From Streptomyces coacervatus (lineage in GTDB: Bacteria; Actinomycetota; Actinomycetes; Streptomycetales; Streptomycetaceae), in NCBI RefSeq assembly GCF_029223485.1, contig NZ_JARHTP010000003.1, positions 620,001 to 684,000 on the forward strand: a stretch of 64,000 bases of DNA, given 5' to 3'. The position numbers and the translations under genes are program-made. The notes beneath the pieces are model-generated. The model was not told where the DNA came from. It was given only the letters and a program-made list of their open reading frames with translations, and ran no database searches. Below, one piece after another: positions 37,280 to 45,585 of this stretch. The stretch's first letter is position 1. Every line of letters starts with the position of its first letter.

Positions 37280-38005
37280 ATGTACAGACTCACCAGCGTC
37301 ACCAAGCGCTACACGCGGGGCAAGGAGACGGTGGAGGCGCTGCGCGGCATCGACCTCACCATCGAGGACGGCGACCAGCTCGTCATCCAGGGCCCCACGG
37401 GCGGCGGCAAGTCCACGCTGCTGCAGATGATCGGCGGCCTGGACCGCCCGACCGAGGGCAGCGTCGAGCTGGACGGCGTCGACCTCGCGCGGATCAGCGA
37501 GGCGAAGCTGACCCGGCTGCGCGCCGAAAAGATCGGCATCATCTTCCAGTCGTTCAACCTCATCCCGACGCTGACCGCCCAGGAGAACGTCGAGACGGCC
37601 CTGGTCCCCCTCGGCGTCAAGCCGGCCGAACGCCGGGACCGCGCGGCCGAGGCCCTGCGCTCCGTCGGCCTCGGCGAGCGCCTCTCCCACGTCCCCACCG
37701 AGCTGTCCGGCGGCCAGCAGCAGCGCGTCGCCATCGCCCGCGCCCTGGTCAAGAAGCCGAAGGTGCTGCTCGCCGACGAACCCACCGGCAACCTCGACGA
37801 GGGCACCCGCGACGACATCATGGCCCTGCTGGAGGGCCTGTGGCGCGAGCACGGCCTGACGTTCATCATGGTCACTCACGACTCGTCCATCGCCCGCCGC
37901 GCCCCGCGCCTGGCGACCATCAAGGCGGGGCAGCTGACGCTGACGGAGCAGTCGCCGTACGGCGGTGAGCAGCAGTACGCGCAGTACGGCAACCAGGCCT
38001 ACTGA
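37280..38005 (+). CDS. MacB/LolD-type ABC transporter ATP-binding protein
   Basis: 241 residues. Walker A GPTGGGKST, Q-loop IIFQSFNLIPTLTAQENVE, signature ELSGGQQQRVAIARAL, Walker B VLLADEPTGNLDE, switch VTHDSSIARR: the LolD/MacB pattern. A Tyr/Gln-rich tail (GGEQQYAQYGNQAY) is unusual. No good ribosome-binding site is seen before ATG 37280 (GGAGC is 6-10 nt away). It should power the permease encoded 137 bp upstream. Confidence 0.9.
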   Translation: MYRLTSVTKRYTRGKETVEALRGIDLTIEDGDQLVIQGPTGGGKSTLLQMIGGLDRPTEGSVELDGVDLARISEAKLTRLRAEKIGIIFQSFNLIPTLTAQENVETALVPLGVKPAERRDRAAEALRSVGLGERLSHVPTELSGGQQQRVAIARALVKKPKVLLADEPTGNLDEGTRDDIMALLEGLWREHGLTFIMVTHDSSIARRAPRLATIKAGQLTLTEQSPYGGEQQYAQYGNQAY

Positions 38006-38033
38006 GCGCCGCCCACTTGCGGCCCGGGGCCGC

Positions 38034-39020
38034 TCACCGCCCGAGGATCCGGTCGATCTCGGCCAACTGCCCGGCGGTGAGCGGCCCCTTGGCGATCGCG
38101 CCGGCGTTCTGCTCGGCCTGTTCGACCGAGCGGAACCCGGGGATCGGGATCGCCCGCGGACTGCGCGCCCACAGCCAGGCGAGGGCGCCCTGGGCGAGGG
38201 TGCGCCCGTCGGAGGTCAGGATGGAGCGCAGCGCCTCCACCCGGGCGAGCCACTCCTCGTCGGCACCGGCCTCGTGCTTGAACCCCGGCAGCCACGAGGG
38301 CGGGGCATTGCGGACGTCCCCGGCCTCCAGCTTCCGCCCCGCCGCGTGCTTGCCGGTGAGCAGCCCCATCGCGAGCGGACCGCGGTTGATGCCGGCCAGC
38401 CCCAGCTTCTCGCACAGGGCGAACATGTCGGGTGCATCCTGCAGCACGTTGGCCGTGAACTGCACGGCCGTGCAGTGCTCCCCCTCCGCGAACACGGCGG
38501 CACGCGCGGGGTCGTCGGTGCTCCAGGCGTAGGCGCGGATCAGCCCCTCTTTGACGAACTCCTCGCACAGGTCCCGGAGCCGGGCGGCCTGCTCCGGATC
38601 GGCGTCGGAGATGTGCAGCTGGTAGAGGTCGACGTGATCGGTGCCGAGCCGCCGGAGCGATGCGGTCAGCGCGCGGCGGGCGTGCTCGGGGGAGTCGTCG
38701 CTGCCGGTGGCGGTGCGGGTCCGCTCGTCGAAGACGTTGCCCCACTTGGTGGCGATCACGGCCTCGTCCCGGCGGGTGCCGAGCGCACGGCCGAGGATGC
38801 GCTCGCTGTGTCCGGTGCCGTATGCGTCGGCGGTGTCGAAGAAGCTCACGCCGAGGTCCAGGGCGCGCCGGATCGCCCGTACGGACTCGTCGTCGTCGAC
38901 CTTGCCCCAGCCGAGGGGCTGCCCGTCGGGGGTCTGCCACTCGCCTCCGATCGCCCAGCAGCCGAATCCGAGAGCGCTCACTTCGATACCGCTGCGGCCC
39001 AGTTTCCTGATCGTCTCCAT
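38034..39020 (-). CDS. Aldo/keto reductase
   Basis: 328 residues, TIM barrel. The family landmarks are present: GFGCWAIGGEW, FFDTADAYGTGHSERILG with the catalytic Asp and Tyr, KWGN for the Lys, and LYQLHISDADPEQ where the usual catalytic His lies. The C-terminus carries AIPIPGFRSVEQAEQNAGA, the NADPH-binding site. Substrate unknown. The start at ATG 39020 lies 7 nt after TAGCGT, leaderless-like. It converges with the ABC ATPase gene. Confidence 0.87.
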   Translation of the reverse strand: METIRKLGRSGIEVSALGFGCWAIGGEWQTPDGQPLGWGKVDDDESVRAIRRALDLGVSFFDTADAYGTGHSERILGRALGTRRDEAVIATKWGNVFDERTRTATGSDDSPEHARRALTASLRRLGTDHVDLYQLHISDADPEQAARLRDLCEEFVKEGLIRAYAWSTDDPARAAVFAEGEHCTAVQFTANVLQDAPDMFALCEKLGLAGINRGPLAMGLLTGKHAAGRKLEAGDVRNAPPSWLPGFKHEAGADEEWLARVEALRSILTSDGRTLAQGALAWLWARSPRAIPIPGFRSVEQAEQNAGAIAKGPLTAGQLAEIDRILGR

Positions 39021-39072
39021 GCCGAAGACGCTAGAAGCTGAAGTGCACGCGAAGGCAAGGTTTTTGTCGCTG

Positions 39073-39399
39073 TCAGGCCTGCCCGGTCTCGAAGCGGGAG
39101 ATCCTGCCGTCGTCCTCGATCGTGAAGTTCCAGCGGGTGCGCATCTCGCCCCAGGCGTCGTTGCGGTAGTGGGCGAGGAGGGCGCGGCCGCCCTGGGACT
39201 CGTTGTCGACGTCCAGGTGGCCGTTGGAGGTGAAGATCTCCCGGTCGATCCACTCGGTGAGGTCGCGGTCGGAGCCGTCGTCCGCCATGGTCGCGTTCTC
39301 CGTGAGGAGGGAGAGGAAGGCATCGCGGTCGTGGGCGTTGACGGCGGTGACGAACGCGCGGACGGCCGGGTCGGTGAGTTTGGCTGGCTGAATCGTCAT
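39073..39399 (-). CDS. SnoaL/NTF2-like small protein
   Basis: 108 residues, starting MTIQPAKLTDPAVRAFVTAV. The helix-then-sheet order NAHDRDAFLSLLTENATMADDG and the closing RTRWNFTIEDDGRISRFETGQA fit the NTF2-like cone fold used by SnoaL cyclases and many small unknown proteins. No catalytic set can be named. It is one codon-sized step upstream of the AKR on the same strand (53 bp apart) and may be co-transcribed. The ATG at 39399 lies 6 nt after GAGTCT. Confidence 0.72.
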   Translation of the reverse strand: MTIQPAKLTDPAVRAFVTAVNAHDRDAFLSLLTENATMADDGSDRDLTEWIDREIFTSNGHLDVDNESQGGRALLAHYRNDAWGEMRTRWNFTIEDDGRISRFETGQA

Positions 39400-39512
39400 G
39401 CCAGCAGACTCACACCGCCCGCCGGGACCCGCCACCCGAACGGCTGCGCGGACGGGTCCGCGGGGTGCGAGGAGTGGGACGGTGGACACGCGGAGGGGAG
39501 TGTTCCCGTTGA

Positions 39513-39559
39513 CCGGCTCCATTGTCTGTGTTGGTTGTCCGGCTCCATTGTCCGTGTTG
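39513..39559. repeat. Direct repeat in the DoxX promoter region
   Basis: CCGGCTCCATTGTCTGTGTT (39513-39532) and CCGGCTCCATTGTCCGTGTT (39539-39558), 26 bp apart, differ at one base. They end 19 bp before the DoxX start, so they overlap the region where RNA polymerase or a regulator would bind. Confidence 0.75.
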
Positions 39560-39577
39560 TCTGTCCCGGGAGAAATC

Positions 39578-40130
<553 letters not shown>

Positions 40131-40144
<14 letters not shown>

Positions 40145-40199
40145 CCGGGAGACACTGTTCGGGGAGTGACCGGGAGACGCTGTTCAGGGAGTGATCCGG
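40131..40199. repeat. 25-bp tandem repeat across the DoxX stop codon
   Basis: Units begin at 40131, 40156 and 40181 (the last partial), each starting TGTTCAGGGAGTGA or TGTTCGGGGAGTGA. The DoxX stop TGA lies in unit 1, and the same sequence follows it untranslated. Confidence 0.85.
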
Positions 40200-40216
40200 T
40201 CGGGCAGGCTGCGCCC

Positions 40217-40603
40217 ATGACTGATCAGGCCCCGCTCCCCGAAACGCCGACTCTCGCCGAGCCCCCCACTGCTACCCAGCCCCCGGCCTCCCCCGACCTC
40301 TGGGCGGCCGTCGACGATCTGTGGACCTGGCTTGACGCGAACCGTCCGCACGGCGGCCGGGAGGGCATGCTCCTGCGCATGCTCAAGCTGTCGGAGGAGG
40401 TCGGCGAGGTGGCGGAGGCGGTGATCGGCGCGACGGGCCAGAACCCGCGCAAGGGGATCAGCCACACCTGGGAGGACGTCCAGGGCGAGCTCTGCGATGT
40501 CGTCATCACGGCTCTGGTGGCATTGCGCACGCTGACACCGGACACCCGGGAGGTGTTCACGCGGCATCTGGCGAAGGTCACCGCACGTTCCCTCGGGAGC
40601 TGA
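40217..40603 (+). CDS. MazG-like nucleotide pyrophosphohydrolase
   Basis: 128 residues. After a Pro/Thr-rich leader of 30 residues comes the all-alpha NTP pyrophosphatase core: MLLRMLKLSEEVGEVAEAVIGATG with the E-E-x-x-E metal motif, then WEDVQGELCDVVITALVALRTL with E-x-x-D. It probably hydrolyses modified or canonical NTPs to NMP. CAGGCT lies 6 nt before the ATG at 40217, suggesting leaderless initiation. A GC hairpin follows. Confidence 0.83.
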   Translation: MTDQAPLPETPTLAEPPTATQPPASPDLWAAVDDLWTWLDANRPHGGREGMLLRMLKLSEEVGEVAEAVIGATGQNPRKGISHTWEDVQGELCDVVITALVALRTLTPDTREVFTRHLAKVTARSLGS

Positions 40604-40653
40604 TACGTCCCCAGCGCCCTGTCCGGCAACTAGCTTGCCCGGAACGGGAATTG

Positions 40654-40681
40654 GGCCCGCGCCGGTTGCTCCGCGCGGGCC
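40654..40681 (+). terminator. GC-rich hairpin after the MazG-like gene
   Basis: Nine-bp arms GGCCCGCGC (40654-40662) and GCGCGGGCC (40673-40681) with a 10-nt loop and no T tract, as often in Streptomyces. It overlaps the -35 of the ligase promoter. Confidence 0.5.
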
Positions 40682-40720
40682 GGGGTCCGGATACTGGCGC
40701 CGTGGCCGGCCGGCCACGGC
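40666..40720 (+). promoter_or_regulatory. Promoter and perfect 22-bp palindrome of the acyl-CoA ligase gene
   Basis: TTGCTC (40666-40671), 18 bp, then GATACT (40690-40695). A perfect palindrome of 22 bp (40699-40720) with half-site GCCGTGGCCGG begins 3 bp after the -10, covering the expected transcription start. This is a good place for a repressor. Confidence 0.6.
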
Positions 40721-40748
40721 ACACCGTACGAGGGGCCAGGGGGCTGAC

Positions 40749-42356
40749 ATGGTGGCGACGTCGTACTGGCCGGGCAAGTCCGGCGAGCAAGTAGAAGTAC
40801 TGGACGAGACCGTCGGATCACTGCTGCGCCGCGCCGCCGGGCAGGCACCCGACACCGTCGCCCTGGTCGAGGGCGTGCCGGAGCCCGCCGAGCGCCGCAC
40901 GTGGACGTACGCCGAACTGCTCGACGAGTCCGAGCGCGCGGCGCGGGCCCTGCTCGGCCGCTTCTCGCCGGGCGAGCGGGTGGCGGTGTGGGCGAACAAC
41001 ATCCCGGAGTGGGTGATCCTCGAACTCGCCGCGGCTCTCGCGGACATCACGCTCGTCACGGTCAACCCGGCCCTGCGCGAGACGGAGTTGAGGCACGTGC
41101 TCGGCCATTCCCGGGCGGCCGGCGTCTTCCTGCGCCACGAGTACCGCGGCAACCCGATGGCCCGCACCCTGGCCGGCATCCGCGACGACCTGCCCGACCT
41201 GCACACGAGCGTGCTGTTCGAGGACTGGGCGGAGTTCTGCGCCGAGGGCTCCGCCGGCCGGGAGCTGCCCGAGGTCGCCCCCTCCTCACCGGCCCAGATC
41301 CAGTACACCTCGGGCACCACCGGGCTGCCGAAGGGCGTGGTCCTGCACCATCGCGGCATCACCAACAACGCGCGCATCGCCTACGTCCGCACCTTCGCAC
41401 TGCAACCGGGCGAGGCCCAACTCAACCCGATGCCGCTGTTCCACACAGCGGGCTGCGTACTGGCCACCCTCGCGTCGATCGGCAGCCTCGGCACCCATGT
41501 CCTGCCCCCGTACTTCGACCCGGGACTGATGCTCGAACTCACCGAGTCCGAACGCTGCGCGGCGATGGGCGGCGTCCCGACGATGCTCATCGCCATGCTC
41601 GAACACCCGGCACTCCCCCGCACCGACCTCTCGTCACTGCGGTACATGCTGTCCGGCGGCGCCTCCGTCCCGCCCGAGCTGGTCCGCAGGGTGGAGGAGG
41701 CCTTCGGCGTACCGATGTCCATCATCTACGCCCAGACCGAGGCCTCCCCGGGCATCACCATCACCCGCCCCGACGACACGCCCGACGACCGCGCCCACAC
41801 GGTCGGCAGGCCCCTGCCGCTGGCCGAGGTGAAGATCGTGGACGCGGCGGGCGCCGTCGTACCGACGGGGGTCACCGGCGAGCTCTGCACCCGTGGCTAC
41901 CACGTGATGACCGGCTACCTCGACGCCCCTGAGGCGACCGCCGCGGCCATCGACGCCGACGGCTGGCTCCACACCGGCGACCTGGCGTCGATGGACGACC
42001 GCGGCTACTGCCGTATCGACGGCCGCCTGAAGGACATGATCATCCGCGGTGGCGAGAACATCTACCCTCGCGAGATCGAGCAGGTGCTGGCCGAACACCC
42101 TGCCGTCGCCGAGGTGGCGGTCGTGGGCGTACCGGATCCGGTCTGGGGCGAACGGGTCGCCGCGTTCATCCGCCTCAACCCGGAGGGAGAAACGGTGGGT
42201 GAGAAGGAACTCTTCGACCACGTCCGCGCCCACCTGGCCCCGCACAAGACGCCCCGCACCTGGGTGTTCGTAGACGGCTTCCCGCTGACCGGTTCCGGCA
42301 AGATCCGCAAGAACGCACTCCGGGAGGACTACGTGGCGGGGCGACTCCCTATGTGA
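40749..42356 (+). CDS. AMP-dependent acyl-CoA synthetase/ligase
   Basis: 535 residues of the ANL superfamily: activates a carboxylic acid with ATP, then forms the CoA thioester. Motifs in order: P-loop YTSGTTGLPKGVVL near 185, the A4/A5 region YAQTEASPG, GYLDAPEATAAAI, the hinge GRLKDMIIRGGENIYPREIE and the catalytic Lys in GSGKIRKNALRED near 517. The residues that define chain length are not diagnostic to me; medium-chain or branched acids are likely. The ATG at 40749 has a G-rich site upstream. It ends by overlapping the convergent DUF2867 gene by 8 bp. Confidence 0.9.
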   Translation: MVATSYWPGKSGEQVEVLDETVGSLLRRAAGQAPDTVALVEGVPEPAERRTWTYAELLDESERAARALLGRFSPGERVAVWANNIPEWVILELAAALADITLVTVNPALRETELRHVLGHSRAAGVFLRHEYRGNPMARTLAGIRDDLPDLHTSVLFEDWAEFCAEGSAGRELPEVAPSSPAQIQYTSGTTGLPKGVVLHHRGITNNARIAYVRTFALQPGEAQLNPMPLFHTAGCVLATLASIGSLGTHVLPPYFDPGLMLELTESERCAAMGGVPTMLIAMLEHPALPRTDLSSLRYMLSGGASVPPELVRRVEEAFGVPMSIIYAQTEASPGITITRPDDTPDDRAHTVGRPLPLAEVKIVDAAGAVVPTGVTGELCTRGYHVMTGYLDAPEATAAAIDADGWLHTGDLASMDDRGYCRIDGRLKDMIIRGGENIYPREIEQVLAEHPAVAEVAVVGVPDPVWGERVAAFIRLNPEGETVGEKELFDHVRAHLAPHKTPRTWVFVDGFPLTGSGKIRKNALREDYVAGRLPM

Positions 42357-42756
42357 TGTTCCGTGCTGCTGCGAGGGCGGCAAGCCGACGATGGGTGCGG
42401 ACCATCATGAGCCGGGCCATGAAGGGATGCACCCGCTTCACCACACCCCAATACAGCCTGGAACGCCACGCGTTGGTCTTCACGGAGCTGCACAGGACGA
42501 CGGACTCGGCATCGACGACGATCGAAGCCCAGGCATCCAGCCCGCCCGCGCTCACCTCCATGAGCACCTCGCCGTCCTCCCGCGCGACGACCGGAAAGGC
42601 GTCACGCAGGATGCCAGTCCAGGCGGCCGGATCGCGCGGCATCCCGGGCCGCAGCTGCATGGCGTACGCATCCTGATAGTCGGGCCGTTCCACGGCTGCC
42701 CTGATCAACCGAGCGCCTACGGGAAACCCCACCGCCACGGGCCTGTCCTTGCGCAT
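42349..42756 (-). CDS. DUF2867 family protein
   Basis: 135 residues, soluble. DYQDAYAMQLRPGMPRDPAAWTGILRDAFP and the closing LYWGVVKRVHPFMARLMMVRTHRRLAAL fit the DUF2867 group, usually found next to or fused to NAD-dependent epimerases. The function is unknown; a polyketide-cyclase-like fold is likely. GGAGG precedes the ATG at 42756. It is divergent from a TetR gene across two strong palindromes, so it is the likely target of that regulator. Confidence 0.78.
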   Translation of the reverse strand: MRKDRPVAVGFPVGARLIRAAVERPDYQDAYAMQLRPGMPRDPAAWTGILRDAFPVVAREDGEVLMEVSAGGLDAWASIVVDAESVVLCSSVKTNAWRSRLYWGVVKRVHPFMARLMMVRTHRRLAALAAARNIT

Positions 42757-42765
42757 CGCGCACCT

Positions 42766-42804
42766 CCATACGCTGGCGTATGGAAACCATACGGTAGCGT
42801 ATGG
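42766..42804. promoter_or_regulatory. Twin palindromic operators between DUF2867 and TetR genes
   Basis: CCATACGCTGGCGTATGG (42766-42783, perfect palindrome) and CCATACGGTAGCGTATGG (42787-42804, arms CCATACG/CGTATGG) lie 21 bp apart, two turns of the helix. The second covers the -10 TAGCGT of the TetR gene; the first covers the leader of DUF2867. Confidence 0.88.
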
Positions 42805-42806
42805 AC

Positions 42807-43391
42807 ATGGTGCAACGGCAGCAGCCCAAGAAGCCCAGGCTCACGGCACTCGACTGGGCGGAGGCCGCCCTCACCGCAATCCGGGAGGGCGGAGGCCTCG
42901 CAGCAGTGGCGGTCGAACCGCTCGCCACCCGCCTCGGCACCACAAAGGGCAGCTTCTACTGGCACTTCACCAACCGCGAGGCCCTGATCGAGGCGGCACT
43001 CGCCCGCTGGGTCGAGGCGAACACGGACGAGATCATCGCGGCGGTGGAGACGGAACCGGATCCGGAGCACCGCCTGCGCGCCCTCTTCAAACGGGTCACC
43101 AAGCCGGGCACGGCCGACCCCCTCGAACTCTCACTCCTCGCCAGCACCGACCACCCCCAGGTCGCGGCCGCACTACGGCAGGTCACCGAGCGCAGGATCG
43201 ACTACCTGACCGGGCTCTTCGCCGACGTGGGCTTCACGGAGGACGAGGCACGAGAGCGGGGCTTGATGGCGTACAGCTTCTATCTGGGGCACAGCCAGTT
43301 GGGGCATGCGGTGCCGTCGGCGCTGCCGTCGGCGGAGGGGTTTCCGGAGTACCTGGAGGCGACAATGGAGACGCTTTTGCGGCGGGGGTGA
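42807..43391 (+). CDS. TetR-family regulator, autoregulated, controlling the divergent DUF2867 gene
   Basis: 194 residues. The HTH is LATRLGTTKGSFYWHFTNREAL near 35-56, followed by a C-terminal domain with MAYSFYLGHSQLGH. I place the start at ATG 42807: TAGCGT (42795-42800) lies 6 nt upstream, which fits a leaderless mRNA, whereas ATG 42801 would be one base from the -10. Two palindromes cover both divergent promoters, so it should repress itself and the DUF2867 gene. Ligand unknown; the ligase gene next door suggests a lipid-like compound, but this is a guess. Confidence 0.86.
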   Translation: MVQRQQPKKPRLTALDWAEAALTAIREGGGLAAVAVEPLATRLGTTKGSFYWHFTNREALIEAALARWVEANTDEIIAAVETEPDPEHRLRALFKRVTKPGTADPLELSLLASTDHPQVAAALRQVTERRIDYLTGLFADVGFTEDEARERGLMAYSFYLGHSQLGHAVPSALPSAEGFPEYLEATMETLLRRG

Positions 43392-43426
43392 CGGCTGTGC
43401 CGCGGACCCGCGAACCGGGGGTCAGG

Positions 43427-44461
43427 TCAGCGCCCCGGCTCCCCCTGCAGAACGCGGGTGCCAGGTGCGCAGCTCTCGCTCAGTTCGTCGAGTTCGGCCG
43501 TCGGCAGCCTGCTGGCGGCACCGCGGCGGCTGTGGTCGAGCGATTCAGATGCAGCGAGCAGCCACTCGGGCAGGGGAGCGACGCCGATGAACTCAGCCAG
43601 GCGGGTCAGCTCTTCGTCGGTACGGTCCAGGAGGTTCTCGTACGAGAGCGTGCTGCGCTGGTCGGCGGGCAACTCGCCGAGGAACCGTGTGCCCTCGGTG
43701 ACGAGTTCCGACCACAGCGCGCCGAAGGTTCGCAGGGGGATGTCCCGGTCGCGTACGAGCGCGGGATCGAAGCGCTCGTCGAGCAGCGGGGCCAGGTCCG
43801 CGGGCAGCGCGCGCACGTGCTCGGGCGTCAGGTCGCCCAGACTGTCGACGCGGGCTCGTGCCTTGATCTCGCGCAGCAGTGAGATCGTGCGGTATCCCGG
43901 ATGGCGGCTCATGGACAGGGCGCAGTCCGGCCCGTCCCGGAACATGTGCACGAACCTCGCGTGCGGGAACGCGGCCCGCAGTCCTGGCGCCCAGCCGGTC
44001 GAGTAGCCGGACCTCTCCACGACGGCGGTCCGCCCGAACCGCGCGCACAGCAGGTCGAACAGTGCCCGGTGGTGCTCGGCGGCGGCCCGTTCGGGCCACC
44101 GGACCACCGCTGCACCGAGTTCGTCGAGAAGCCCGTCCGGGTCGTCAGTGAGGTGAGGCAGCACCATGAGGGAGAGCGCGGGGATACCCGTGGTCTCCGC
44201 CGTGTATCTCCCGGGGCGACGTGTGTAGAGGAACTCCGGCAACGGCAGCCCACTACGGATCATCCGCTCGAAGTGCGGGGCGGGCCTGAAGAGCGTCTGC
44301 CAGAACTCCTCACCGGTCAACTCCCCTTCGGGGAAGGCGGTGTCGCCCACCGAGGCCATGAACTCGTTGAGACTCAGTACGTCCGGGTGGGCGTTGACGA
44401 TGCGTGACAGCGCCGTCGAGCCACTGCGTCCCGTACCGATGACGAAGGTCAAGGAGCGCAT
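43427..44461 (-). CDS. Sulfotransferase family protein
   Basis: 344 residues, P-loop fold. The PAPS 5'-phosphosulfate-binding loop is TFVIGTGRSGSTALSRIVNAHPDV at the N-terminus; the 3'-phosphate region follows near FVHMFRDGPDCALSMSRHPGY; the C-terminal part lacks a clear GxxGxxK motif. Acceptor unknown; Streptomyces members sulfonate small metabolites or glycolipids. I prefer ATG 44461 (AAAGGTGACC upstream) to the two earlier in-frame ATGs. It converges with the TetR gene. Confidence 0.83.
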   Translation of the reverse strand: MRSLTFVIGTGRSGSTALSRIVNAHPDVLSLNEFMASVGDTAFPEGELTGEEFWQTLFRPAPHFERMIRSGLPLPEFLYTRRPGRYTAETTGIPALSLMVLPHLTDDPDGLLDELGAAVVRWPERAAAEHHRALFDLLCARFGRTAVVERSGYSTGWAPGLRAAFPHARFVHMFRDGPDCALSMSRHPGYRTISLLREIKARARVDSLGDLTPEHVRALPADLAPLLDERFDPALVRDRDIPLRTFGALWSELVTEGTRFLGELPADQRSTLSYENLLDRTDEELTRLAEFIGVAPLPEWLLAASESLDHSRRGAASRLPTAELDELSESCAPGTRVLQGEPGR

Positions 44462-44535
44462 GGTCACCTTTCGCATGGTCCGCCGATCACCCGTGAGGCC
44501 GTTCACGTGCCGTCCAACTCGGTAACGGCGCCACT

Positions 44536-45585
44536 TTACGGCGCAGCGGGGTGCCCGCCCGCCAGGGCTTCCACGGCTGCCGCGACCTCATGGGGGCTGG
44601 AGATCATGGTCAGGTGGCGGGCCCGGGGAATGAGGGTGGGGGGCGGCGCGCCGATACGCCGGGCCGTCTGCTGCGGAGTCTGCTTGCTGAACACGTCGTC
44701 CTGCGCGCCGAACACGACCGACTTGGGAACGCGGAGTCCGGCAAGCCGGGCCACCTGGCTCTCCGGAAGGCCGGGCACGCCCTCGCCGAGCATGCTCCAC
44801 AGAGCGGCCTCGGCGCCCGGCACCCGCAGCGGCAGACGCCACTGATCCAGTCCGGCGGAGTCGAGGCGCGGGCAGCCCGGTCCGCACTGGGCGTCGTAGA
44901 AGGAGCGGATCAGCCAGTCGACGCCAAGTCCCAGGCGCAGCAGGCTGGTCCGATAGGGATCGATCAGCACGTACTTGAGGGCCGACGGCGGACCGGCGCC
45001 GGTGTCCAGGGCGTCCCCGTCGAGCAGCATCACACTCCCGATCCGCCCCGGCGCGCGCAGCGCCGCCTCCGCGACGACGGCGGCCCCACTGGAGTGACCC
45101 ACCAACAGGGGCCGCTCCCCCGGCCCGCCGAGGTGCATGGCACTGAGGAAGCCCAGGAATTGCTCTGTGAAGTGGTCGACGGTGTACGGGCCGCGGCGCT
45201 GGCTGTAGCCGTCTCCGGTCAGATCCAGCGCGTAGACCCGATGATCGCGCGCGAGCAGCGGGGCGAGCCGTGACCAGGTGTCCACCTGCTCGAAGGCACC
45301 GTGGACGAGGACGATGGGCGAGCCGGTCGTGCCCCATGTCTGGTAACGGGTGCGGATGTCGGCCGCCTGGACGTAGCGCAGCCCTGTGGGGGGCGCGGCG
45401 CGTTGTGCCGTGAATGCGTTGTAGACCAAGGAGGTTGTGGTGACGACCAGCAGTAGGACGGAGCAGCTGAGCACGAGCCGCCGCAACCACCGCCTGGCCT
45501 TCGGTCGGCGCTGCGACGCCGGGTGTGCGGGATTGGAATCCGCGGGTGGGGGCTCGATCTGCCCGGCCTGGGAGTCGGCTTCCAC
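44536..45585 (-). CDS. Membrane-anchored alpha/beta hydrolase
   Basis: 349 residues. A basic leader and one membrane span (LVLSCSVLLLVVTTTSLVYNAF) place the catalytic domain outside the membrane or on the periphery. Fold landmarks are IVLVHGAFEQVDTW (oxyanion HG), nucleophile Ser in LLVGHSSGAAVVAEAAL, acid in FGAQDDVF, and His in RARHLTMISSP. The catalytic triad appears complete. Substrate unknown. GTG 45585 with CAGGA 7 nt upstream is a better start than the GTG at 45642. Confidence 0.82.
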   Translation of the reverse strand: MEADSQAGQIEPPPADSNPAHPASQRRPKARRWLRRLVLSCSVLLLVVTTTSLVYNAFTAQRAAPPTGLRYVQAADIRTRYQTWGTTGSPIVLVHGAFEQVDTWSRLAPLLARDHRVYALDLTGDGYSQRRGPYTVDHFTEQFLGFLSAMHLGGPGERPLLVGHSSGAAVVAEAALRAPGRIGSVMLLDGDALDTGAGPPSALKYVLIDPYRTSLLRLGLGVDWLIRSFYDAQCGPGCPRLDSAGLDQWRLPLRVPGAEAALWSMLGEGVPGLPESQVARLAGLRVPKSVVFGAQDDVFSKQTPQQTARRIGAPPPTLIPRARHLTMISSPHEVAAAVEALAGGHPAAP

